NCBI GenBank assembly: GCA_018401375.1
Contig: JAGYKR010000013.1
Location: 1 to 64,000, forward strand
Length of the DNA: 64,000 nt
From: Ilumatobacteraceae bacterium
GTDB lineage: Bacteria; Actinomycetota; Acidimicrobiia; Acidimicrobiales; Ilumatobacteraceae
Reading direction: 5' to 3'
This document shows, piece by piece, positions 9,292-16,470 of this stretch (the first letter of the stretch is position 1; each line of letters starts with the position of its first letter). The translations under genes were made by a program, and so were the position numbers. Under the pieces are notes generated by a model, which was not told where the DNA came from, did not search any database, and saw nothing but the letters and a program-made list of their open reading frames with translations.

Positions 9292-10575
9292 TCAATCCGG
9301 TGTTTGATCTGGCGTCTGGTCAACGAAGATCGGCTCGCCCTGATCGTCCCAGACCTCGGGATTCATGACGCTGACCAAGTTTGACGTGCCTCGGGCGGGC
9401 ACGGTGACGAATGTGCTTTGTTGGTCCGCCGGGACAGGAGCACGTCGGGTGAGCCGCCAGAGTGCATAGACCACGGCTGCGGCATTGGCGATCACGATCA
9501 TCCAGAAAAAGCCAGGAGGGCCGACGACGGTCATCGCCACCGAGGCCACTATCGGGCCGGACATAGCACCGATCCCGTTGATGAGCAGCAGGCGACTGCC
9601 GGCACCGACCATATGGGTCGGCTCGAGCCAGTCGTTGACATGAGCGTTGAATAGCGCATACATGGTTAACGAGAGCCCACCCGCCACAGAGAACACGAGG
9701 AGCAACAGGACTCCGGTGGGGCCGGTCGTACCCACGAGGGCGGCTGCGGCAGCCACCGCTGCTGTGGCGGCAATCACTTTACGGCGATCCAGCCTGTCGG
9801 AGATCGCGCCGATCGGCCACTGCAACAGCGTGCCGAGCAGGATCGCAAGGAACATCAACACCGAGGTGGCGGCGACGCTCAAGCCGGATAACTGGGCGTA
9901 GACCACGCCCACCCCATATAGCGCTCCAGCACTCATCCCGGCCAAGCCGACCCCGATCACTCCGAGGGGTGCGGCCCGCATCAGATCGCGGGTGGACACC
10001 GGTTCGGGTTGGACGAGGCGTGGCGAGGAACCGGCAGATAAGGCGGTGGGGACGAGGGCGAGTGAGACGAGCACTGAGGTGACGACGAACAGCACAGTGC
10101 CGGCCGGATCGGCGGCGTTTAACAGGATTTGCCCGAGGCTGATCCCCCCGGAGATCACGACCATGTAGATCGACAGCAGCGACCCGCGGGTCTCGTTGGT
10201 GGCGGCATCGTTGAGCCAACTCTCAGCAATCACATACAGCCCGGCCATACAGAACCCGGAGATCACCCGCAACAGAATCCATCCCACCGGGATTACGGCC
10301 ACGGCGTGGATCAAGACTGCGCTCGATGCGATCGACGCGAGCGCAGCAAAGGCCCGAATATGGCCGACTCGGGCGACGATGGCCGGGGCCCGCAGGGAAC
10401 CGATCACGAAGCCGAGGTAGTAGCTCGACATGATCACCCCGGTGGTAGTGGTGGAGAAGCCCTCGATGGTTGCCCGCAAACCGAGCAGGCTGCCTTGGAG
10501 GCCGGTTCCGACCATCAACAAGGCGAGTCCTGATAACAGCGCCCAGGCCGCCTTGAGCGCATGACTGAATCTCAC
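9292..10575 (-). CDS. Major facilitator superfamily transporter (YcaD-like)
   Basis: A 427-residue inner-membrane protein with about 12 hydrophobic segments in two bundles and a polar C-terminal tail of about 50 residues that ends in the repeated motif DQTPDQTPD. The sequence GLYVIAESWLNDAATNETRG in the first half is close to the ESWLN region of the YcaD branch of MFS. A motif-A-like GAISDRLDRRK lies between helices of the second half. The start is GTG 10575. It is divergent from selO across only 31 bases. Substrate is unknown; drug efflux or organic-anion transport are both possible for this branch. Confidence 0.85.
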   Translation of the reverse strand: MRFSHALKAAWALLSGLALLMVGTGLQGSLLGLRATIEGFSTTTTGVIMSSYYLGFVIGSLRAPAIVARVGHIRAFAALASIASSAVLIHAVAVIPVGWILLRVISGFCMAGLYVIAESWLNDAATNETRGSLLSIYMVVISGGISLGQILLNAADPAGTVLFVVTSVLVSLALVPTALSAGSSPRLVQPEPVSTRDLMRAAPLGVIGVGLAGMSAGALYGVGVVYAQLSGLSVAATSVLMFLAILLGTLLQWPIGAISDRLDRRKVIAATAAVAAAAALVGTTGPTGVLLLLVFSVAGGLSLTMYALFNAHVNDWLEPTHMVGAGSRLLLINGIGAMSGPIVASVAMTVVGPPGFFWMIVIANAAAVVYALWRLTRRAPVPADQQSTFVTVPARGTSNLVSVMNPEVWDDQGEPIFVDQTPDQTPD

Positions 10576-10606
10576 GGCGTCACACTAGAGCCGGTACCTT
10601 GAACTC

Positions 10607-12205
10607 ATGGTGGGTTCTTTCGGACTAGGTGAACTGAAATTTGAGCATGTGTTCACGGCACAGCTCCCCGCTGACCCGATCGGGCCTTCCGAGCCGGTAC
10701 GACCCCGCCAGGTTCAAGGTGCCGCCTACTCACGGGTGAACCCCACCCCGGTGGCAGCGCCACGGACTCTTGCGGTAGCCGATGAGGTAGCGGCATTGTT
10801 GGGACTGTCACCTGAGTTCACCTCCTCTGAGGAGTTCGCGCAGATGATGGCGGGGAACCGGGTACCGGAAGGTGCTGATCCACATGCGGCCTGTTACGGG
10901 GGGCACCAGTTTGGTAACTGGGCGGGTCAACTCGGTGATGGCCGAGCCATCAGTTACGGCGAGGTGGTGGACGTCCACGGTGGCCATCAGGCCCTGCAAC
11001 TAAAGGGGGCCGGCCTCACCCCGTATTCACGAGGTGCTGACGGACGGGCGGTGCTGCGGTCCTCGGTGCGTGAGTTCTTGTGTTCAGAGGCGATGTTTCA
11101 TCTCGGGGTCCCAACCACCCGGGCGCTGTCGCTAGTGACTACCGGTGATCAGGTGGTCCGCGACATGTTTTATGACGGCCATCCGGCCCCCGAGCCTGGT
11201 GCAATCGTGTGTCGGGTTGCGCCATCGTTTTTGCGTTTCGGGAGCTATCAGTTGCCGGCCAGCCGCGGTGATGTGGGACTACTTCGGCAGCTGACCGATT
11301 TCACGATCGCTACGGAGTTCCCGCAACTCTCGAGCCCCCAGGAGATGTTCGTGGAGGTAGCCGAACGGACCGCAAAGTTGGTGGTGGACTGGATGCGGGT
11401 TGGGTTTGTGCATGGGGTGCTGAATACCGACAATATGTCGATCCTCGGCCTGACCATCGATTATGGGCCGTATGGATGGCTCGAGGATTTTGATCCCGAT
11501 TGGACGCCAAACACCACCGACGCCGGCGGTCGTCGGTACCGATACGGAGCGCAACCTCAGGTCGCGGCGTGGAACCTGGCCCAGTTGGCCAACGCCCTGC
11601 TCGCTTTGGAGGGACCCGAACCCGATGTCAGCCCGTATCAACAGGCGCTCGAACATTTCGCCGAGCGTTTCCACACCGGGTATCTGGAGATGATGGCGGC
11701 CCGCCTCGGATGGGGAACATTCCGGGACGCCGATGAACAACTGATCGATGCCTTCGTGGAACTCATGACTGCAGCGGAGGTGGACTACGTGATCTTGTGT
11801 CGCAGTCTGGCGGAGGTCCCCGTGGACGAAGGGGTCACTGAGGAGGAGACCCTCAGCCCGATTGTCGAGGCTTTTTATCGGCCTGAACAGTTCACCGAGG
11901 AGATCAGAGCTCGCTATCTGGCCTGGCTGAGGATGTGGGCGCATCGGGCCCGCACCTCGGGTCTGAGCGACACCGAACGCCAACAGGCGATCAGATCGTT
12001 GACCCCCAAATACGTGCTGCGGAACTATCTGGCTCACGAGGCGATTGGTCGGGCCGAAAATGGCGACCCCTCGGGGATCACCGAGTTGTTGGAGGTGCTG
12101 CGAGATCCTTATGGGGAGCAACCAGGCCGGGAACGGTTTGCTCAGAAGCGACCGGACTGGGCGCGCACCGCTCCGGGCTGTTCGATGTTGTCGTGTAGTT
12201 CGTGA
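10607..12205 (+). CDS. selO: Protein adenylyltransferase SelO (YdiU/UPF0061)
   Basis: A 532-residue pseudokinase-fold enzyme. SelO proteins transfer AMP from ATP to Ser, Thr or Tyr of target proteins and are linked to redox stress. Strong family motifs are present: CYGGHQFGNWAGQLGDGRAI (about residues 98-117), QLKGAGLTPYSRGADGRAVL, EAMFHLGVPTTRAL, HGVLNTDNMSILGLTIDYGP and WLEDFDPDWTPN. The C-terminus ends CSMLSCSS, the position where eukaryotic and some bacterial forms carry selenocysteine; here it is cysteine. The stop overlaps the trmB start by four bases (GTGA), so the two genes are coupled. Confidence 0.95.
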   Translation: MVGSFGLGELKFEHVFTAQLPADPIGPSEPVRPRQVQGAAYSRVNPTPVAAPRTLAVADEVAALLGLSPEFTSSEEFAQMMAGNRVPEGADPHAACYGGHQFGNWAGQLGDGRAISYGEVVDVHGGHQALQLKGAGLTPYSRGADGRAVLRSSVREFLCSEAMFHLGVPTTRALSLVTTGDQVVRDMFYDGHPAPEPGAIVCRVAPSFLRFGSYQLPASRGDVGLLRQLTDFTIATEFPQLSSPQEMFVEVAERTAKLVVDWMRVGFVHGVLNTDNMSILGLTIDYGPYGWLEDFDPDWTPNTTDAGGRRYRYGAQPQVAAWNLAQLANALLALEGPEPDVSPYQQALEHFAERFHTGYLEMMAARLGWGTFRDADEQLIDAFVELMTAAEVDYVILCRSLAEVPVDEGVTEEETLSPIVEAFYRPEQFTEEIRARYLAWLRMWAHRARTSGLSDTERQQAIRSLTPKYVLRNYLAHEAIGRAENGDPSGITELLEVLRDPYGEQPGRERFAQKRPDWARTAPGCSMLSCSS

Positions 12206-12864
12206 AGACCTTTAGTTCTCGGACCTTTAGGCCACGGCGACGAGGGATCTCAGCCACACGTCAGGTGATCTGGGACGAGGCGATCGATCGTTGGGGGCTT
12301 GATGAACAAGGACCGCTGCTCGACCCGGTAGCGGTTTTTGGTCGTGAGTCAGAACTCGTCATTGAGATCGGTTCAGGTGACGGCCGGGCTACAGGGGAAA
12401 TGGCGCAAGCCGAACCGGGCCGAGACCTGATCGCGATCGACGTGCATACGCCAGGGATCGCCCGACTACTCGAGGTGATTGAAGTCGAGCACCTGAGCAA
12501 CCTGCGAGTGGTGCATGGAGACGCGATGAGTTTTCTTGGTCGATGCCCGGACGGGATCTGTGCGCGGGTTCGCGTGTTCTTCCCGGATCCGTGGCCGAAG
12601 CGCAAACAGCAACATCGGCGGCTTTTCGCCGGTGGGCGACTCGACGAGATCCTGAGGGTGATCGCCCCAGGTGGAACTTTGCACGTGGCCACCGACATCG
12701 CTGAGTACGCCACGTGGCTGGAGCGTCTGTGTGGAGCGCGCCCAGATCTCGTCGGTGGGCGGATTCCCCGTGATCCGGCACGACCGTTGACAAAGTTTGA
12801 AGAGAACGGCCGCGCTGCAGGCAGAGATATCCATGAGATGTTGTATGGCCTCCGGAAGGCCTGA
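12202..12864 (+). CDS. trmB: tRNA (guanine-N7)-methyltransferase
   Basis: A 220-residue SAM-dependent methyltransferase that forms m7G46 in the variable loop of tRNAs. It shows the SAM-binding segment LVIEIGSGDGRATGEMA, IAIDVHTPGIARLL, and the diagnostic TrmB motif VRVFFPDPWPKRKQQHRR, followed by GGTLHVATDIAEYATW and PLTKFEENGRAAGRDIHEM. Length is normal. It starts with GTG overlapping the selO stop; pairing of these two genes suggests co-translation but no known functional link. Confidence 0.95.
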   Translation: MKTFSSRTFRPRRRGISATRQVIWDEAIDRWGLDEQGPLLDPVAVFGRESELVIEIGSGDGRATGEMAQAEPGRDLIAIDVHTPGIARLLEVIEVEHLSNLRVVHGDAMSFLGRCPDGICARVRVFFPDPWPKRKQQHRRLFAGGRLDEILRVIAPGGTLHVATDIAEYATWLERLCGARPDLVGGRIPRDPARPLTKFEENGRAAGRDIHEMLYGLRKA

Positions 12865-12881
12865 GCGCCTAGGATTTAGAA

Positions 12882-13262
12882 ATGTTCTCGGGCGACACAG
12901 TGAAGCGCTTCATCGAAGCCATTGAGCGCCAAGATCTGGATGCTGCGGGTCAGATGCTCGGCGAGGATGTCTCCTACGAGAACATGCCGATGCAGCCGGT
13001 CATCGGGCGAGATGCGGTGCTGAAAGTGGTCGCTAGTTTCTTGGAGCCAGCCGAACTTGTGGACTGGAAGATCCTGCGCCAATGGGAGTTCGGTGGTGTC
13101 GTCGTCAATGAGCGGATCGATCGGTTCCGGATCGGAAACGGCTGGTTGGAGTTACCGGTGGCCGGCTTTTTTGAAGTGGATGCGCAAGGCCTCATCATGT
13201 TGTGGCGGGACTACTTTGATCTTGGCAGTTATCTCAGTCAGATGGCTGACCTGACATCTTGA
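12882..13262 (+). CDS. Limonene-1,2-epoxide hydrolase-like protein (LEH/SnoaL fold)
   Basis: A 126-residue NTF2-fold protein. It carries residues matching the limonene-epoxide hydrolase active site: Tyr32 and Asn34 in YENMP, Arg78 and Asp80 in NERIDRF, and Asp110 in LWRDYFD. Such enzymes open small epoxides with water in one step. The family also includes proteins acting on other epoxides, and steroid-isomerase-like relatives. It precedes an acyl-CoA dehydrogenase gene by 30 bases on the same strand. A luciferase-type monooxygenase resembling limonene 1,2-monooxygenase lies 33 kb away in the window; that the two act together is inference. Confidence 0.82.
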   Translation: MFSGDTVKRFIEAIERQDLDAAGQMLGEDVSYENMPMQPVIGRDAVLKVVASFLEPAELVDWKILRQWEFGGVVVNERIDRFRIGNGWLELPVAGFFEVDAQGLIMLWRDYFDLGSYLSQMADLTS

Positions 13263-13292
13263 TCAGCTGAGTAGGTCTGATAGGACTGCCAG

Positions 13293-14450
13293 ATGGACTT
13301 TGAGCAGGACCCGGACCTGGAGCTGATCCGTGAGGCGGTGGGTGCGATCTGCGCCGGCTTCCCTGACGACTACTGGTCCGCATGCGATCGCGAACATCGC
13401 TTTCCGTGGGAGTTTTATGAGCGGATGGCCGCCGGCGGCTGGATCGGGATCGCAATTCCCGAGGAATACGGTGGCGGTGGTCGCGGCATCGTTGAAGCGG
13501 TCACCGTGATGCGCACCGTCGCTGCGAGTGGGGCGGCGATGAACGGATGCTCGGCGATCCATCTGACGGTGTTCGGCCTCAATCCGGTCGTGGTCTTCGG
13601 AAACGATCGACTCAAGCAGACCTTCTTGCCGCGGGCCGCAGCGGGGGATCTCCATGTGGCCTTTGGAGTCACCGAACCTGATGCGGGGACGGACACCTCA
13701 CGGATCACGACCAGAGCCACCCGGGATGGTGACAACTGGCGGATCAATGGTCGCAAGATCTGGACCTCAAAGGCCCTTGAGTCCGAGGTGGTGCTGTTGT
13801 TGGCTCGCACCGGAGAAGCCGCAACCGGCTTTGACGGGTTGAGCCTGTTTCTTGCGGATCTCGATCCGGCTCGTGTGCAGATCTCCCCGATCCCCAAACT
13901 TGGTCGCAATGCGGTGGCCTCCTGCGAAGTGGTCTACGAGGACCTCGAGGTAGAGGGCTGGCGACTGGTGGGTGAAGAGGGCAAGGGATTCCGCCACATC
14001 TTGCACGGTTTGAACCCGGAGCGGATCCTGCTGGCCGGTGAGGCGATCGGGATCGGAGAAGTCGCTCTCCAACGAGCGGTGGCTTATGCCGGTGAGCGTG
14101 AGGTGTTCGGTCGGCCGATCGGTGCGAATCAGGCGATCAGCCACCCCTTGGCAAGGGCCCACGTGGGGCTTCACGCCGCGTGGTTGCAGACGATGGAGGC
14201 GGCTTGGCGTTATGACCAAGGGCTTGAATGCGGTGAGGCTGCGAACTCAGCGAAGTATCTGGCTGCGGAAGCTTCCTTTGCAGCTGCTGATGCTGCGGTG
14301 CAGACCCACGGGGGAATGGGGTACGCCACCGAATACCACGTGGAGCGGTATTGGCGTGAGTCCCGACTTCAAAAGCTGGCTCCTGTGAGTCAGGAGATGA
14401 CTCTCAACTACGTGGCCCAGCAAGTACTGGGCCTACCTCGCTCCTATTAA
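13293..14450 (+). CDS. Acyl-CoA dehydrogenase
   Basis: FAD-dependent acyl-CoA dehydrogenase of 385 residues, the normal length, catalysing alpha,beta-desaturation of an acyl-CoA in fatty-acid or branched-chain degradation. Domain order is the helical N-domain, the beta-domain with AFGVTEPDAGTDTSRITTRA and WRINGRKIWTSKA, and the C-terminal helical domain with ERILLAGEAIGIGEVALQRA, AYAGEREVFGRPIGANQAI and QTHGGMGYATEYHVERYWRE. Downstream is a convergent TetR regulator 19 bases away, which may control fatty-acid genes here. Substrate chain length cannot be read. Confidence 0.93.
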   Translation: MDFEQDPDLELIREAVGAICAGFPDDYWSACDREHRFPWEFYERMAAGGWIGIAIPEEYGGGGRGIVEAVTVMRTVAASGAAMNGCSAIHLTVFGLNPVVVFGNDRLKQTFLPRAAAGDLHVAFGVTEPDAGTDTSRITTRATRDGDNWRINGRKIWTSKALESEVVLLLARTGEAATGFDGLSLFLADLDPARVQISPIPKLGRNAVASCEVVYEDLEVEGWRLVGEEGKGFRHILHGLNPERILLAGEAIGIGEVALQRAVAYAGEREVFGRPIGANQAISHPLARAHVGLHAAWLQTMEAAWRYDQGLECGEAANSAKYLAAEASFAAADAAVQTHGGMGYATEYHVERYWRESRLQKLAPVSQEMTLNYVAQQVLGLPRSY

Positions 14451-14469
14451 GCGTGCTCGCAGCTGTGGG

Positions 14470-15117
14470 TTAGGGAGCCGATGTGGTCGGCGCAAGAATG
14501 CCGCGTAGAGCCTGGCCCACTGCGCCCACCCAGTTGCTAGCGAGGGTCTCGGTGGTGTCGAGGTCAGCTACCACCTGGCCGAGGATGAAGGACTGCATGA
14601 AGATGGCGATCGTGCGCAGGTCCATGCCCTCGGCGATGATGCCGCGCTGCTGAAGTCCGGCGAGACATTCAGTGAGACGAATCGTGGCCTTGGACTGTTC
14701 AGCGGCGAGGCCGGACCGCAGGCTGGGCCTCGTGCCAGCCCCGGCAATCATGGCGATCCGCTCGAAGCGCACCGGAGCGCGATCCTCACTAACCGAGCAC
14801 ATGGTGGCGAAGCAGAAGCGATTGATGAGGTCCTCGAGGGAGCGGGCCTCAGAGAGAGTTCCGCAGACGATGTCGAGATCTGCTGTGACGATGCGAGCAA
14901 ATTGCGTCAAGCGGGCGGCATCAATCAACCCATCTCGGTTTGTGAAGTGGTGATAGAGCGATCCGAGGGACACTCCCGATTGGGCAAGAACCGTGTCGAG
15001 GCGGAGGCCGCTTTCGCCTCGGGCTTCGAGTTCATCAATCGCGGCTTCGATGAGACCAGAGACCGTGCTGGTTGCACGTGGTTGTTTTGCAGTGAGGCGG
15101 GGCGGCGCAGCGGGCAC
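14470..15117 (-). CDS. TetR-family transcriptional regulator
   Basis: A 215-residue regulator. Residues about 20-65 form a TetR helix-turn-helix: LIEAAIDELEARGESGLRLD, then TVLAQSGVSLGSLYHHFTNR. The remainder is an all-helical ligand-binding and dimerisation domain. The start is GTG 15117, chosen because AGGAGAATCC lies just upstream. It faces the acyl-CoA dehydrogenase gene, and TetR proteins in such settings often sense acyl-CoA; the ligand here is unknown. The upstream gap is unusually AT-rich and holds repeated ATTCT/AGAAT words that could be its operator. Confidence 0.9.
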   Translation of the reverse strand: MPAAPPRLTAKQPRATSTVSGLIEAAIDELEARGESGLRLDTVLAQSGVSLGSLYHHFTNRDGLIDAARLTQFARIVTADLDIVCGTLSEARSLEDLINRFCFATMCSVSEDRAPVRFERIAMIAGAGTRPSLRSGLAAEQSKATIRLTECLAGLQQRGIIAEGMDLRTIAIFMQSFILGQVVADLDTTETLASNWVGAVGQALRGILAPTTSAP

Positions 15118-15185
15118 GATGGATTCTCCTTGGACAACAGGACAATGGGTTCTCGTATAAACATTCTATGAACTCACGTTTCCAT

Positions 15186-15206
15186 TCATTCTAAATAAGA
15201 GAATGA
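15186..15206. promoter_or_regulatory. Inverted repeat in AT-rich gap between tetR and pilin-like operon
   Basis: TCATTCT (15186-15192) and AGAATGA (15200-15206) form a perfect 7-base dyad with a 7-base spacer. A third copy of the word, CATTCTATGAA, lies at 15164-15174. The 168-base gap is much richer in A and T than its surroundings, as expected for promoters firing in both directions. It could be the autoregulatory operator of the TetR gene, or part of the promoter of the pilin-like genes. Confidence 0.4.
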
Positions 15207-15285
15207 TTTATGTGCAACTCTTCTTTGGTATTTTTCCCCTTTCCGAGCGAGTGATGTGCCCTCATCCCACGGAAGGCGGAACGTG

Positions 15286-15711
15286 ATGTTGAAGAACCAC
15301 AGGCCCCGGGTGCCGGGGCGGGAGCAGGGCGCATCTCTGACCGAAGTGCTGGTGGCGACCGGGTTGTTGGCCGCTGCGGTGCTGCTTCTCGGCTCGGGGG
15401 CCACTTTGTGGCAAACGGGTGTGCGATGGCCAGTGCAGCGTTACGAGCAGATTCGTTCGTTGCAGGAGGATCTGGCCTTATGGCCGGCCCACCCGCTGGA
15501 GATCTGTGGGGTGGATGATCCTGAGGACTGGTGGACACAGATTTCTCAGGACCACGAAGGTGACTGGGGTGCACCGGAGATCTGGGTGACCGATCAAGGG
15601 TGGGTAGCGATTTCAGGAGGGGACTGCGCGGGGATCCCGACCCACCGGGTCAGTGCGATCAGAACCAGTGCGTATCAACTGGAGACGGTTGTGTTGGTGA
15701 GCAGATCGTGA
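15286..15711 (+). CDS. Pilin-like protein with type IV prepilin signal (first of three)
   Basis: A 141-residue small protein. A basic leader ends in a prepilin-peptidase site, GREQGASLTEVLVATGLLAA: cleavage would follow the Gly/Ala before SLTE, with Glu at mature position 5. About 20 hydrophobic residues follow, then a short polar globular part with several Trp. ATG 15286 is preferred over GTG 15256 because GGAAGG lies nine bases before it. Such proteins are minor pilins or pseudopilins of type II secretion or type IV pili. No assembly ATPase, prepilin peptidase or secretin-like gene is nearby, so the machine it serves must be encoded elsewhere. Confidence 0.72.
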   Translation: MLKNHRPRVPGREQGASLTEVLVATGLLAAAVLLLGSGATLWQTGVRWPVQRYEQIRSLQEDLALWPAHPLEICGVDDPEDWWTQISQDHEGDWGAPEIWVTDQGWVAISGGDCAGIPTHRVSAIRTSAYQLETVVLVSRS

Positions 15712-15971
15712 AAACACCGGCAGGTGCCCAGAGCGGGGTGAGCCTTGTGGAAGTACTGGTGGCGGTGACGGTCGGGTCGCTGTTGATGGTGGGGGCCGCT
15801 GCGGTCGTGGGGGCTGGCCTGCCTCGGATTCAAGCGGTGGGAGACCGGGTACGCAGTGTGATGGAGGAAGTCCAAGAGCAGCAACACCTGATCCGACAAG
15901 CGAACTCTGATCCGGGGTCCTTTGATTGGCATGGTCAGGCACCGGCAGTGCGCCGGCTTACAGAGCCGTGA
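15708..15971 (+). CDS. Pilin-like protein with type IV prepilin signal (second)
   Basis: An 87-residue protein starting at GTG 15708, which overlaps the stop of the preceding pilin-like gene by four bases. The N-terminus AGAQSGVSLVEVLVAVTVGS has the prepilin-peptidase pattern (Gly before a hydrophobic segment with Glu five residues in), followed by a hydrophobic helix and a short helical tail. It is very short for a pilin and probably acts as a minor pseudopilin together with its neighbours. The longer open frame upstream of the GTG lies wholly inside the previous gene and is not needed. Confidence 0.65.
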   Translation: MKTPAGAQSGVSLVEVLVAVTVGSLLMVGAAAVVGAGLPRIQAVGDRVRSVMEEVQEQQHLIRQANSDPGSFDWHGQAPAVRRLTEP

Positions 15972-15980
15972 GGAGGATGG

Positions 15981-16403
15981 ATGATGGGCGCGCAGCGCGG
16001 GGCGGTCGTGGTGATGATGCTGGCAGTGGTGGTGATGCTGTCGCTGGCGATCGGAGCGAGTGCGGCCTGGGTGGAGACCGGGATCAATTCTGCACGACGC
16101 GCTGAGGCGAACCTCGTGATCGAGGAATCGATGATCGCCGCAATCCGGATCGCCACACTAGACACGGTTGGGTTAGACACGGTTTGGTTAGACACGGTTG
16201 GGGGATCTGAATGCGGGGATTGGGCGGGCCGGACGTTTCCGATCAATGAACTCGAGGTGGGGGTCACATGTGAGGTGACCGATGGTCAGGTGTACCTGCG
16301 GGCCGAACTCGGCGCACGATGGCTGCTCGCTGAAGTGGAGCCGGGTGCAGGTGCCGGAGACCGATGGCGTGTGGTGCGCTGGACCTGGCCGGGTCAGACA
16401 TAG
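15981..16403 (+). CDS. PilX-like small membrane protein
   Basis: A 140-residue protein with an N-terminal QRGAVVVMMLAVVVMLSLAI segment resembling PilX_N proteins, which end the minor-pilin gene sets of type IV pili. A strong AGGAGG lies at 15971-15976; ATG 15984 has better spacing than 15981 and may be the real start. Residues 61-75 are encoded by a 15-base tandem repeat (DTVGL, DTVWL, DTVGG), and the stop codon lies in the first unit of a second 15-base repeat. It forms a three-gene operon with the two pilin-like genes. Similarity is weak, so function is tentative. Confidence 0.6.
   Translation: MMGAQRGAVVVMMLAVVVMLSLAIGASAAWVETGINSARRAEANLVIEESMIAAIRIATLDTVGLDTVWLDTVGGSECGDWAGRTFPINELEVGVTCEVTDGQVYLRAELGARWLLAEVEPGAGAGDRWRVVRWTWPGQT
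16161..16205 (+). repeat. 15-base tandem repeat, three units, in the PilX-like gene
   Basis: Units start at 16161, 16176 and 16191: GACACGGTTGGGTTA, GACACGGTTTGGTTA and GACACGGTTGGGGGA. The repeat is in frame and encodes a repeated DTV(G/W)(L/G) pentapeptide, so unit gain or loss would not break the gene. Confidence 0.9.
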
Positions 16404-16448
16404 CCGGGTCAGACATAGCCGGGTCAGATACAACCGGGTCAGACATAG
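16389..16448 (+). repeat. 15-base tandem repeat, four units, between PilX-like gene and hrpA
   Basis: Units of CCGGGTCAGACATAG begin at 16389, 16404, 16419 (CCGGGTCAGATACAA) and 16434, followed by a partial unit CCGGGCGATAGC. Three of the four units contain TAG in the frame of the upstream gene, whose stop is in the first unit. In the helicase frame the same repeat reads RVRHS over and over without a stop. Confidence 0.92.
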
Positions 16449-16470
16449 CCGGGCGATAGCGTCGGATTCC

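Noticed and set aside
16282-16470. N-terminal extension of HrpA made of RVRHS repeats
   Set aside because: It lies inside the upstream gene and the minisatellite, has no convincing ribosome site, and GTG 16471 gives a normal-looking start.
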